DNA from: Trachythela sp. YZ-2020
Lineage: Eukaryota; Cnidaria; Anthozoa; Malacalcyonacea; Clavulariidae
Direction of reading: 5' to 3'
Assembly (NCBI GenBank): GCA_016169945.1
Contig: JADLSH010000190.1
Location: forward strand, 1,364,001-1,428,000
Length of the DNA: 64,000 nucleotides
Positions 10,813 to 22,700 of the stretch are shown here, piece by piece; position 1 is the stretch's first letter; each line of letters begins with the position of its first letter. Both the position numbers and the translations under genes were made by a program. The notes below the pieces were generated by a model that did no database searches, was not told the DNA's origin, and saw only the letters and a list, made by a program, of their open reading frames with translations.

Positions 10813-10955
10813 AGGCCCACTCTGGGCTCCAATGTCGCCGCGATTAATGGCGATTTTAGGCGATATTGAGCGATTTTAGGCGATATTGAGCGATTTTAGG
10901 CGACGTTCTGCGAAATTGGGCGATATTAGGCAACATTGGCGCCCAGAGTAGGCCT
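10813..10955. mobile_element. MITE with internal 20-bp repeats
   Basis: Terminal inverted repeats AGGCC(C/T)ACTCTGGGC flank GCGATTTTAGGCGATATTGA repeats. The direct flanks GGATAT at 10807-10812 and 10956-10961 look like a target-site duplication. It lies just upstream of the start of the 610-aa TSP1 gene. Confidence 0.65.
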
Positions 10956-11039
10956 GGATATATAGCCTTATAGGTCGGAATAAGATTACCATCATCACAC
11001 TATCTTAAAATAGAACTGTTAAATTCTTAACACAATTGA

Positions 11040-11360
11040 CTATTATTTATACTGGATAGCTCTATCAATCCTAAACTGTTCTCCCTAGAGTTCCAGTAAT
11101 AGCCATGCCGTATTGGTCCAGTGTTACTACAAAAGAGAACCCACGTTCACACGAGATCGGACGAATTCAATGGCGGCCTTCAATTTGGCTTCAAAGATGG
11201 CGGCCGAGTTGTCGTTCCAGAGTACGGTATCCGAACAGGGCACTTATATATGCGCGATGTGTAACAATATTTATACCAGATAGCTCTATCAGTTCCAAAC
11301 TGTTCTCTCCATAGGTCCAGCAAGTAGCATCTATATTAATGAGTGTTACTACAGGATTAC
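11040..11360 (-). repeat. Degenerate SINE tail units
   Basis: Two decayed tail units (TTTATACTGGATAGCTCTAT and GTTCCAAACTGTTCTCTCCA) flank about 130 bp containing GATGGCGGCCGAG. No coding signal. Confidence 0.55.
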
Positions 11361-11369
11361 AAGGCCAAT

Positions 11370-11991
11370 ATAACAAAGGGCTGATATAACAATGCGAGAA
11401 TTAAAACACCGTCCAATCATAGAGTTAATCATGGCAATGATGTATAATTTTTATATAATCATAAAAATAATCAATGCCATTTAAAACAATCTTTACTAAA
11501 TTTACATGATATTCAAGCAACATACCATGGCTAGGTTAAACTATCCCAAAACTTAAGACATTCAATTCCATGTTCTCAAACCTCAGGCCATAATTGCAAC
11601 ATTCCAAATATATATCACCAAATAAAACATATATACTTCGTGGTTAAGTATATTAAGAACATGAAATAAAAAATTGCTCTATAGTTTTGACGCGCTTCAG
11701 TAGACCTCGGAGCAGTGCAACAGGTGGTAACATAGAGAATATAATGCTCTATAGCGCTGGTCTAATGCTAAACTCTTACATGTCATTAAGGGCAACAAAC
11801 TAGAAATTAAATTAAAATTGCGGAAATATTGTTTTCAAGGCATGTTTCCCAAAATTGCCGGGAAAACCAGGAAACATTTGTAAAAAAGACTTTTGCTCAA
11901 TTACAACAAATACTATATACCAATATTAAAGATGTTTTTAACGTTATTAACGTTTTGGCGGCTACTCAAATCACGACAGCTTGTTGTAGAA
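11370..11991. other. Intergenic AT-rich sequence
   Basis: This is the spacer between the two TSP1 genes. A single diverged copy of the GGGAAACATGG minisatellite unit lies near 11840-11880. Nothing else is recognised. Confidence 0.4.
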
Positions 11992-11999
11992 GGCTACCT

Positions 12000-12435
12000 C
12001 ATTGAACTATAATAGACGTCAACTGGAACGCTAACGCAGGGGGGGTAATTGAAGCCAGCTTAATTTCTGAGTTTTGAGTTGAAATACTTAACGCCGAACA
12101 TTGGGCTGTATATGAAATTGAAGCTATTAAAAAGTTATATTTGATATAAAAACTTCAAGACTTTAGGTAAAAGGGAAATACTTAAAACTTTGAGGGAAAA
12201 TTTGCCGTATTTCACAAAATTGCGGTTGTTTTTGTATTTTTTAAGTATTTCCATTTTGCCTAAAGTCTTGAAGTTTTTATATCAAATAGAACTTTTTAAT
12301 AGCTTCAATTTCATATACAGCCCAATGTTCGGCGTTAAGTATTTCAACTCAAAACTCAGAAAAACTAGCTTGGCTTCATCCTATTATCGGGTTTGGCGTA
12401 TTGAGTTAGCGTTCCAGTTTGTATATAGTTCAATG
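12000..12435. mobile_element. hAT-like MITE, foldback, with 8-bp target duplication
   Basis: Terminal inverted repeats begin CATTGAACTATA and include ACTGGAACGCTAAC. The 8-bp direct repeat GGCTACCT flanks the element at 11992-11999 and 12436-12443. The interior is a long imperfect palindrome of about 150 bp per arm. It is inserted into a copy of the CAGCTTATTGTAGAATACTA repeat. A second copy lies at 57921-58376. Open frames within it come from the palindrome and are not genes. Confidence 0.85.
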
Positions 12436-12587
12436 GGCTACCTACACTGGACATGCGCCCAAGTTTGAGATATGAAAGTGTAAAAGACCAAAAATGATCA
12501 GTTCACAACTATTTTGAAAATTTATTATTTGTAAAGGTGCCCCTTCTAAAATACAATTAAAGACCCTTTCTAAATACTTCGCTGAAG

Positions 12588-12593
12588 TTTATT
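12588..12593 (-). terminator. Polyadenylation signal abutting the stop codon
   Basis: AATAAA on the minus strand starts directly after the TAG stop of the large TSP1 gene, which would leave a very short 3' UTR. Confidence 0.55.
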
Positions 12594-13763
12594 CTAAGGA
12601 AAGCCTAAATTGCCTTTAAGCGGGTCTTCTCCCATATGCGCCCGCAAGTCATCAATAACACTGTCAAGCGGAACATAGCTCCCTCCTTGCGAGTCAGTTA
12701 AATCGTCTGCGGGAACTTCCGGCGAAATCGCGGGCGGGTTCTCGACTCGCGGGATCATCCCACTTCGCGGGACCATCGCGGGCGGTGCTTCAAGCTCAGC
12801 CAAATTTATTTGGCTTTCCTTTTCGACCTCAGGCGATCTGAACGATGCAGTATACCCTTGGTGAATTACCGGAGATTCTAATCCCGGCAATCTGCCCTCC
12901 CCGGGGATTTTACCATCAGCATTCGATAAAGCACTCTCTAAATCACTAATGTCCTGTTTAAGAACTTTATCGTATGGGCTGGGAGTCAACGCATGCGCAC
13001 TATCGATGTCATCCCGTCCCACATGCGCCTCGTCGCTTTTTAGAAGTCTGTCGATGCTATTAAAAGTGCTTGGTGCCGTATTCTGTGGTGCTGATGTAAA
13101 TCTCATATTTCCTCCGCGAAGATCATAACCTGAATATAGTCCCTCCGAAACAAGTCTCTCAGGTGATAATGCCCCATCGGAATTTAGTCCCTCCAGGGAC
13201 ATTCTCCCGGGAGATAAACCCTCTGAGCTTAATCTCCCCGAAGTAACTCCCTCAGAAATTTTCCCCACTGAAGTTAACCTCTGGGAATCAAGACTCTCGG
13301 GAGTTAGTCCCTGCGAAGAAAGACCCTCGGACAAGAGGCCATTCTTCCGGTTGTGCAACATATACTCCTCGGCATTTTGATCTCTATCGTGTGTTAATGT
13401 GTTCACTTTATACACTTGAGGGCTTTCAACGTAGCCGTCCAGATGTATGGGTGGTTTAAGTTTTAGTTTCCAGTCTTTCGTCACACTAACGCCATTACCC
13501 CCCTGGCTCTGATACTGGTCAGCATTGAGAGAGGTTAATGTGAGAACGGGGTTCTTTCTTGGGTTGTTATATTGTTTTAGCTTATTTGGGGAAACGCCTG
13601 ACATAGAAAATTGAGGCTTTTTGTTTTTGGAAAGGGTAGAAGGGATTTCGTCATCGTTGTCGTCGTCGTGTTCGTCGGAATTGTTCGTATTGTCGTCGGA
13701 AGTACTCGTAACGTCATCGTCATTGCTGTGTCCGTGAAGTGCCATAGTTAATCCGGATTGTCC
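12594..13763 (-). CDS. Exon 21: terminal exon, 389-residue repetitive tail
   Basis: Phase 0 acceptor catactttag|GGACAA; ends in TAG at 12594. It starts with an Asp/Asn-rich zone, then about eight imperfect 9-11-residue repeats around SEGLSS / PERLVSEGL (13140-13330), then an acidic Pro-rich end. No transmembrane segment. Confidence 0.8.
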   Translation of the reverse strand, partial: GQSGLTMALHGHSNDDDVTSTSDDNTNNSDEHDDDNDDEIPSTLSKNKKPQFSMSGVSPNKLKQYNNPRKNPVLTLTSLNADQYQSQGGNGVSVTKDWKLKLKPPIHLDGYVESPQVYKVNTLTHDRDQNAEEYMLHNRKNGLLSEGLSSQGLTPESLDSQRLTSVGKISEGVTSGRLSSEGLSPGRMSLEGLNSDGALSPERLVSEGLYSGYDLRGGNMRFTSAPQNTAPSTFNSIDRLLKSDEAHVGRDDIDSAHALTPSPYDKVLKQDISDLESALSNADGKIPGEGRLPGLESPVIHQGYTASFRSPEVEKESQINLAELEAPPAMVPRSGMIPRVENPPAISPEVPADDLTDSQGGSYVPLDSVIDDLRAHMGEDPLKGNLGFP

Positions 13764-16700
13764 CTAAAGTATGAAAATATTATTTAAGTTTGATATTTGT
13801 GTAGCTAGAGTGTATGTAAACAATGATATAGGTGGGGTTATCTCACATTACCTCACTCTGTCGACCACCATCAGCTCCACGATAATACTTAGTCAAACAC
13901 ACCTACATAACCAATCAACTATAAAGAAACAAAACTTACCGAAGACAATCTATTCTTCCCACGGAAATGCTTCAACTTTGCATGAGCAATAAAGATGTCA
14001 TTACTTCGACTGTGTTTCAAAATTTCATTCAAAGCAGACTTGCTCAATCTTAGCCAAGGTCTGCGGAGAGTTTTCTTGGCAGGCAAGTTGCTGTGAGGCA
14101 AGGACGGAGTGGTAGAACGGTCCTCAGCATTCTCTTGGCTATCGTCCAATTGCCCGAGGTCAGGATCTGTAAGGGTAGACAATGAAGTGATTAGTACACC
14201 CCCCTGGAATATTTGACCACAACCAAACTGTACGCACTCTGTTCCAACGCGACTGAAGTGAAATTATAATCAGGGTATAATAATATGGGTAAAATGTCCA
14301 AATGGGTAAAGTGTCCATATGGGTGAATGTCCATATTAGTGAATGTCCATATGGGTAAAATGTCCATATGAGTAAAATGTCCATATGGGTAAAATGTCCA
14401 TTTGGGTAAAATATCCATTTGGGTGAAATGTCCATATGGGTAAAATGTCCATATGGGTAAAATGTCCATATGGGTAAAATGTCCATATGGGTAAAATGTC
14501 CATATGGATAAAATGTCCATGTGGGTCCATGGTCGTTGCTAGACGACACAACTTTGGTATAACTTACATCAAGCTATTTTACATCAGGGAATAACTAGAT
14601 AAGAAAGAACAAAGCTCCCTACTTTAACGGGCCAATCTACTTTACCTTTGCACTCAGTTATCTCTTCTTTAGTATTAAGATTCCAGAATGTCGATTTGCA
14701 TTCATAATCAGTGAAACACCTCGCCTGAGCATCTACAGGACACAACTTGCCAACACAAGGATCTTTGCCACACGTCATTCTTACTGGAGTCTTTAGAACA
14801 CCTGCGATAACACACAAGAAATTTGTTTTCCTGACCCATGTTGAAAAGTTGCAGGCTTTAATATGAACATTGGTAGGTAAAACCAGATACTTTAGGGTTC
14901 AATTACCAGTTGGGGCATTCAGAAATAAACTGTCAGCAAGTCAAAATTTAAACATTTGGACACAAAAGGCTAATCTTTTGCTTGCACACATTTTCGTTTT
15001 TGGGCCAAACATGTTTGGGCCATTTCATGTTACAGTAAGTATTAACCATCAATTTGATAACGTTTTGAATTTCAATTTTATCAGACCTAATTAGTTCCAA
15101 TCTGTTGGCGGGTTTCGAGTAAGCATTACGGTGCAGCAGATGGTGGTCAACTTCAGAAATGTTGATACTTATAGGAGCACGCAAATTAAACTATATCTTT
15201 CTTCTTTATTAATTGCCACCAAATACAAGACTACTACATTAATACTATTTTTCCACTCTCTGATAACTGCCAATTGATCGCCATCTGTTGCACGATATTG
15301 CTCCATGAAACCACCTATAAATACTTAGCTATTTTCTTTTCTTACCAGTGCAATTAAGTACATTTCCAGTTTGATCAAAGTACACAGGCTTACACAAAGC
15401 GCTCGTCAGACATTTTGTCATGGGTAGTTTAAGACACATAGAAACTTGACATGGGTCTCGTTCACACAACTCACTTGCAGGTACTGTCAGGAAGGTTGTC
15501 TCAACTAAAGCGAAACAAAATGTGATTGCTAAAGACAAATAATCTGTCTCAACGAAATTGGGCATAAAAAGATTGTCTGATATTTTGCTGTGTATAAATG
15601 CGGTTGCTTCGGGTCTTTGGATCAATCTACCTGAAAAATACAACAAGAACTTCGACGTTTCGAGCGAAGGCCCTTCGTCTGGAAGTTAATAGCGTGGGTC
15701 GGGGGAAAAAGACATAGCTACTAAAAGACGAACGGACCTGTAGCGAGTTAGTAGCGAAGGGCCGAAACGTCGAAGTTCTTGTTGTATTTTTCAGGTAGAT
15801 TGATCTTAAAGACCCGAGGCTTATTGTATAGACGCTACCTACACTGGCACCACACGTTCGAGGTATAAATGAAGTGTCTATTTCCTTTACATAAGAATTC
15901 AAATTTCAAGTAATGCCGAAGCTACTTCTTAATACCATACCGCTACAATCCTTCTTCACATCGCCAGAGCTGTCATAATACACTGGATCACAGTCCGTGT
16001 TTGGAATACAGTCTGCGAAGGGATCTGACAAACATTTAGCGAGTCTACACGGATTGAAGCCACAAGATTTGATTGGATTGACTTCTTCTTCAACTGAATC
16101 TTCTTGAGATTGATCTAAGACAGGAAGATAATAATCATCTTTATGTCATCATCTGTATATTTTTCATCTCAACTGTTCGTCCTAGAGGTCCAGTAAGGTC
16201 CATCTCGTGTTGGCCATGTAACACTATTTTTCATCTAAACTGTTCGTCCTAGAGGTCCAGTAAGGTCCATCTCTTGTTGGCCCTGTAAAACTATGTACTT
16301 ACTACAGGAGGAAACTGGATGCGGTGATTAGTAGAATAAAACTAAAAGCAGTTCTTTTTGATTTAACCAAATACCGCAGGATTTCTACGGTTTCCTCCTG
16401 TAGAAACACTGGACAAATATGAGATGACCCTAACTACACTTCTAGGGGCAGTTTAAAACTGATAGAAATACCTACTGTAGCATAAGAAAATAAGTTTCGA
16501 AGTACGGGATATTTATAACCCTGTGACTATTTGACCGGCAGCCGGTCAGGTTCCAAAAAATACTATTTTGACCGGCAGTCTACCATTTTGTAGTTTTTAT
16601 AGATTAAACCACCCCAATCCTAACCCCAAACCTATTCGAAATTTTTTGATAAAAAGCGCTTGCACGGATTCGAACCCGCGACATACGACTCCGTAGGCGC

Positions 16701-19700
16701 GCCCCCAACCACTATGCCACCAGCAGCATCGCTGAAATATCATAGTCATATTAATCTAAAGTACAAAACTATGACAGGCTGCCGGTCAAATAGTCACAGT
16801 GTATTTACAACTGGATTCATTCCACGATCGCTGTTCAGTCATTATTTGAGATCAGTGTTATATCACAACATCTTACCTTCAGGATCCTTCGTCTGTTCCT
16901 GTAAATCCGCCAGATCCCCCTTTCGTCCAAACTTCCTCCTGGATCCCCCAGGAGTATCATACCGTATTTCGGTGACTGCCTGAGTGGGACTCACAACGTG
17001 TTCGCTCACATTTTTCGCTTCCTTCGCTTGTTCTGGCGTGCTCCCTTTACTTGTAGTTGTATTTCCATTTCCGAGCGACAGCCCGAGGTCTGGAGCGAGT
17101 TTCTTGAGATTTTCAATGAGTTTTTTCTTCAAATCGGAGAACAAAGCATTGTTTCCGTTTTGCTTTTCTGTCAAGAGTTGTTCTTTCTCGTCAATAATGG
17201 TCTGTACAAGTGGTGTGTCTGGTTGTTCGTTTTTAGCCGCCGCTGTAGGGGTTGTAACAACTGCACAAATACATTAAAAGAAATGTTACGCAACCATGAT
17301 TTGGTAGAGTTAAACTGAAAGCGCTATTCCCACATGTGACTGAGACAAAGTTATAATCAGACAACTGCATATTGCAGGAATCAAACGTCGGTCACAGAGA
17401 TGAAAGACACGAAATAGAACTTCAAAATGATGAAAAGAATTCGCCTCTACTTTTTATTAACATCCAAAATACTTGCCTGGGTCTGGGCCATGGTCTGGGT
17501 CACTCGCTGGGTGACACGGTTTTTTTTCACACAACTTGATTTTAAAGGTTTCTCCAGAACAATTCTTCCCTCCTCCTGTAGGCGGGGGCTTGGTACAGGA
17601 TCGTTCACGTGACTTTATCGCTGTATCACCACATGATTGGCTGCACGAACTCCAGGCTGTCCAATCAGATAATCCACCGTCCACTGAAAGCAGAGAAAAT
17701 GCTAAAATAGAATTTACATGTTTGGTTTCATTCTTCAATGGTAACTATAGGCATGTGAGTTATCTGAAATGGGTCGAAACATAGGCATACACTGGCGTTA
17801 TGTCTACTTTACCTTTGCATTCATCAACAGTGCAATTCTTATACTCGATGTCGTCGCCAGCGCACTCCAACCCACCGTACAGCGGTTTTGGATTATCACA
17901 CATGCGCGTGCGCTGTTTGCCAGAACCAGGTTGACAATCCAGAGTACAAGATGACCAGTTTGACCACTGACTGAAGCCGCCATTTACTGGTTCTGAAAAA
18001 AGATACAGCCGTCAAACTATTGGTTTGCCAACCTATGCGAAACATGGCTAGGAAACAATGTTATCTGGTTTGCCCTGGGCCAAAGACAAACGTCCCTCTT
18101 CAAAACCTATAAGCTAGCTTCAAATTTTCATACCTGTACAAGGCTTGATAGGACATTTCGACACCTGTAAGCGATCACCATGACATGTCTTGCCTCCGTC
18201 AGATGGTGGTGGATTATTACAAAATCTAAATCTCGTTCTGAATGAGTTTTCACCACAACTTTTATGACATTCGCTCCAGCTTTGCCAGTGACTGAAACCC
18301 CCGTCAACTATAGAATAAAAGAGATGTTGGCGGCATAAGGGATAGTACGTATGTCTTTCACTTCTATGACGAGGTTCGATTCCTGCAATATGCAATTGTC
18401 TGATTATAATTCCGCCTCAGTCGCATGTGAGAAGAGTGCCGTTCCAGTTTCACTTTACCAAACACCGCAGGTATTCTCAGGGTACAACCAAAGTTAGTTT
18501 AAAGTATACGAGAAATTTCTCCCTGTTTACTTGGGCAAGATGGAAGGTAGCAGTCCAAATGTTCTTTACTCTTTCCTTCACATGTTACTCCGCCATGAGA
18601 CGGAGGGGGGTTGTCACATGACCGTGTACGTTGTCTTAAGGCATGGTCACACGTCACTGGACAGTTAGACCAATCAGACCAAAGAGACCATCGACCGTTT
18701 ACTAAAGAGGAAAGAGCAAATATCTTTTTCACTGAGAGCAGAGCGAAAACAAGGGGGAAACGATGGTGAGACGAAAAAATATTGAAGATGATGTTAAAGT
18801 AGACTAAAAAAACAAACAAATTATAATGTGAAAATTTGGCATAAATATACAACGGGTCATTCTATACCAGAGATATATTAAGATACCTCAAACGTGCGGT
18901 GCCAGTGTGGGTAGAGTATAGCAAATACGGCGGTTGACTGTTGTGTAAAACTACCTGAAAAATACAATGAGAACTTCGACGTTTCGAGCGAAGGTCCTTC
19001 GTCTGGAAGTTAGTAGTAGGGCCTTCCAGACGAAGGACCTTCGCTCGAAACGTCGAAGTTCGCATTGTATTTTTCAGGTAGTTTTACACAACAGTCAACC
19101 GCCATATATTAAGATAGTCCGTTTGGACGATCTTGGGAAAAGATCGTTCGTTTGTGTATAAACACAGCAAGCAGACAAATCATTCGTCATAACGAACTAC
19201 TGTAACTGCGTAGTTTTCTATACCGAATAACTTTCGTGCGAGTTTGTCTTGATGGATGATCCGTCTGTGTGTGTTAATAAATACGGCATTAGACGAACTA
19301 TCAGAGAAATATCAGGCATGACATATTTCCAGAATCATCGCGGGTATAGACCTATAGATCTAGCTAGTTCGTCTGGATAGTTTGTCGTGTGTTTACACTA
19401 AGACAGATGAATGATTTATAAGGCGAAACATATAAAAGAACAATATATCGATGGTAATTTTAAACAATATATTTAAATATTTCCAACCAGAACAAGCTGG
19501 AACATCGCATTTCTTCTGTTCTTCTCCGCGTCCATAACACTTCTCACCGCCATATAAAGGCGCCGGGTTATCACATTTGCGCATGCGTAACTTGACGGAT
19601 TTACCACAACTCTGTGAGCATGGTGTCCAGTCTGACCAAGTCGACCAATCACCATTCACTAGACAGAAATGAACATGGGTATAGGCGTGAAATTCATAAT

Positions 19701-22700
19701 GAATGATGACTTAAACACTTTTACCTAGAGGGTATTGGTGGGAGAGCAGTCCTACCTGGGCAATACTTCATAAAACATGTCTTGCTCTCATGAGTGGCAC
19801 CAATACAGTTTGGTTTTCCTCTGCCTCGACATCTCCTTGTTCTTGTTCTAAGACCTCCTTGGCCACATGCGAGAGAACAGACACTCCATGGTGACCAAAG
19901 AAAGAAATCCGCGTCCAGTTCTGGATGACATATATATAGATATAACACATACAAGATAGAAACATAGTTAATATGAGAAAACACATAATGTCCAAAGATA
20001 TATCACCATACGAAAGAATAAAGCTCAGGCCAACCTAGGAAACATTGTTGCAGAAGCATTGTTTCCTTGTCATGTTTTCCCAAGGGCGGGAAACCAGGAA
20101 GCATTGTTTTCGCAACAAAAATCCCACTTGGGAACAAAATATGCTTCTTCATACCTTGTCTTACTAATCCCATTATTTCAGTTTCATGTTTTGGTCCAGT
20201 GAAAATATCATCTTTAACTATATAAATATACACAATAATAATAATATAAATACAATAACTGGTTACCGTGAACTCAAATGCAATAAAAAGAAAATACAAA
20301 ATTCTATCTTACATTACCTCGAGGTAAACGGCCAGCTAAAGAGACGCTACCATGGTTTACCAACTCCTGAACTGCATCACCTTGCAATTTCTTTACTTTG
20401 ACAAGATGAATCTGAGGTTCGTTTTGGATTTCTAAAACATAAAGATCGAACAAAACTCCTGTAGGTTAGCTTTTTCATGTTGAGTGCCACCTTTTAAAAT
20501 CGTCGAAACTTAGAATTGGACAACAAGCAATATATATTATCATTCCTGGCTTGATCAATCTATATCGTCCCACGATCATATCTGTAAAACTCGTCGTATT
20601 GAATTTCGAACGAAGAGCCTTCGCTCGAAACGTCGAAGTTCTTGTTGTATATTTCAGGTAGTATCTAATTATTACACACCCATAGGAAATGTTGCTACTC
20701 AAAAACAGAAAGTGTCTAACCTGGGCAGATCTTTTCTCCGCAAGATTTCTTTTGTATTTTCACATGTGAGCAATCATATTCTCTGGAGGTTGGCAACTGA
20801 AGACATATCTTTTTGCTTCTTGTCTGGTAATCCCGATCACAACTTGAAGAGCAGTCCGTCCAAGTGCTCCAATCACCATCGTCGTGTATATGGATTGTTT
20901 TGTTATCTGTAGTCTTGTCAATGTCCCCTAAAACAGAGAGGTGAATATAAAATTGGGACCGTAACAGACGTAACCCAGCGTCGAGGGGCAGCGTGCTAAC
21001 AGCATCATACGAACCTTTGTCAGTTTGGGCATCCTCACCATATCGTATAACACCCATAATACTGGATACCGAGGTACCATTGACAGTGGTGGAAACACTA
21101 GCAGTTCTTAATCGCACGTGATTGTCCACATTGTGTGCATGCTTAAGAAACGTGACTTGCACGTGATTATCTGGTATATCCGGCCCAGGCCTTTCAGAGT
21201 TCGCAACTTTTTCCAGCTTAAACCTTGACGCGTTTATAATGTGTCCATAAAGTCCCTCAGAAGGTTCAGAGTTCAGTAGTTTTTCGTCCTTAGAAATTGT
21301 GGAGTTTAGCATATGAGCATTACGGTTGTTAATCTCAGACTTTTCAGAGGTCTCAAATTTCAAACTAGGCGCGTTTAGAATAGAGTTTTGCGTGTAAATT
21401 TCAGTGGCCATTGTTTCATTATTATTCGTCTCGATTATATCACCATTATCTTTATGTAGGAAAATAGAATCAAACTTTGTCACGACACTGTTATTTGCCG
21501 GAGGCGACACACTCATATTTTTCACTTCGTGTTTTCGGTTCAACCCCCCTGATTCCCACGCGTGACCTCCACGAAGCGACGACTCTTCCACACTACCATT
21601 ATAGACACCCATATTAATTTTCCCTAATATACGAGCCTGTCCTGTTTTTATCAGATTTTCAGTTTCCTGACCACTTTCCAACATTTCTGTCGACACGTCT
21701 GACGTTTTATTGCTAAATCCACCGTCAGCATCGTCAATCTTCCCGATAAGAGCCGACAGTCGTTCTAAGTCAGCAGTATCATTAGTATTGTTCAGACGTA
21801 CGCTATGTGTACCAACTTTTCATTCGGTGATAAATTTTCGCTTTTATTCAATACTTTGTCTGCGATAGGCAAATCAGTGTTTTCGTTGAAAAGTGGTTGG
21901 TCCAGTTTTGATTTTAGCGAAGTATCTGTAAGCCCATTCGAATTTCCATCTGCCAAAATATTAGGTGTATCAGTAGTAAATATTTTTGAACCTATTTTGT
22001 TTGTTTTTTGGAGGATATTTTCCGAGCGTGTACTGTTTTCCTTTTGTTTACCATTTGAGAGAGACTCGCTTAGGCTGTCATCACTCTTGGATGTGTTTTC
22101 AGATTTGCCCGAGCTCGCAACGTCATCACTTCCCTGATAAATGTTATCAAACAACTTCGAAGCACCGTCTGTCGGTGCGTCTGATAATTTCTCCTCGAGG
22201 CTTGATGTTTTTAACTGTAAGACCATTTTCAAGCTATCAAGGAGTTCACTTGAATCCAGGTCGTTGTTTTTATCTATATTTTGGTTGGGTGTTTCTGCAT
22301 GTTCTTCTAAAAAATTGACAAGGAATGAGTTGGTGGCACAATGGTTAGTGTATGTACCTTTGACTTTTGTGATCAGGGTCTCTCTCACTGAGTTGGTCTC
22401 TCTTCTCCGCAGAGCTTTCCAACTTTTTGTAAATTCCGTGAGCTTTTCTATATTTTATGTGAGGAACCGCTGACGAGTGTCTCTTGCGCCCACAAACACA
22501 CACGTCAGCGGTTCCTCATATAAAAGTACGGAAAAACTCACGGAATTTACAAAAAGTTGGAAACCTCTCCGAGAGGATCAGGGTTTAATTTCTGCAATAT
22601 GCAGTTGTCTGATTATAATTTCCTCTCAGTCACATGTGCTTCCAGTTTGTCTTTCCCAAACACCACAGATTTTCCTTCCGATTACTCCAGTTACTCCTGT

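Noticed and set aside
12190..12468. Open frame nearly identical to one at 57970-58182 (LFLYFLSISILPKV)
   Set aside because: Both are palindromic interiors of the hAT-like MITE, read on different strands.
14160..14551. Three overlapping minus-strand frames with repeated YPYGHFTHMDI motifs
   Set aside because: Translation of a 17-bp minisatellite in an intron; all three frames are open, as expected for a stop-free unit not divisible by three.
16863..17318. Two plus-strand frames opposite the linker exon of the large gene
   Set aside because: Antisense shadows of the exon at 16877-17260.
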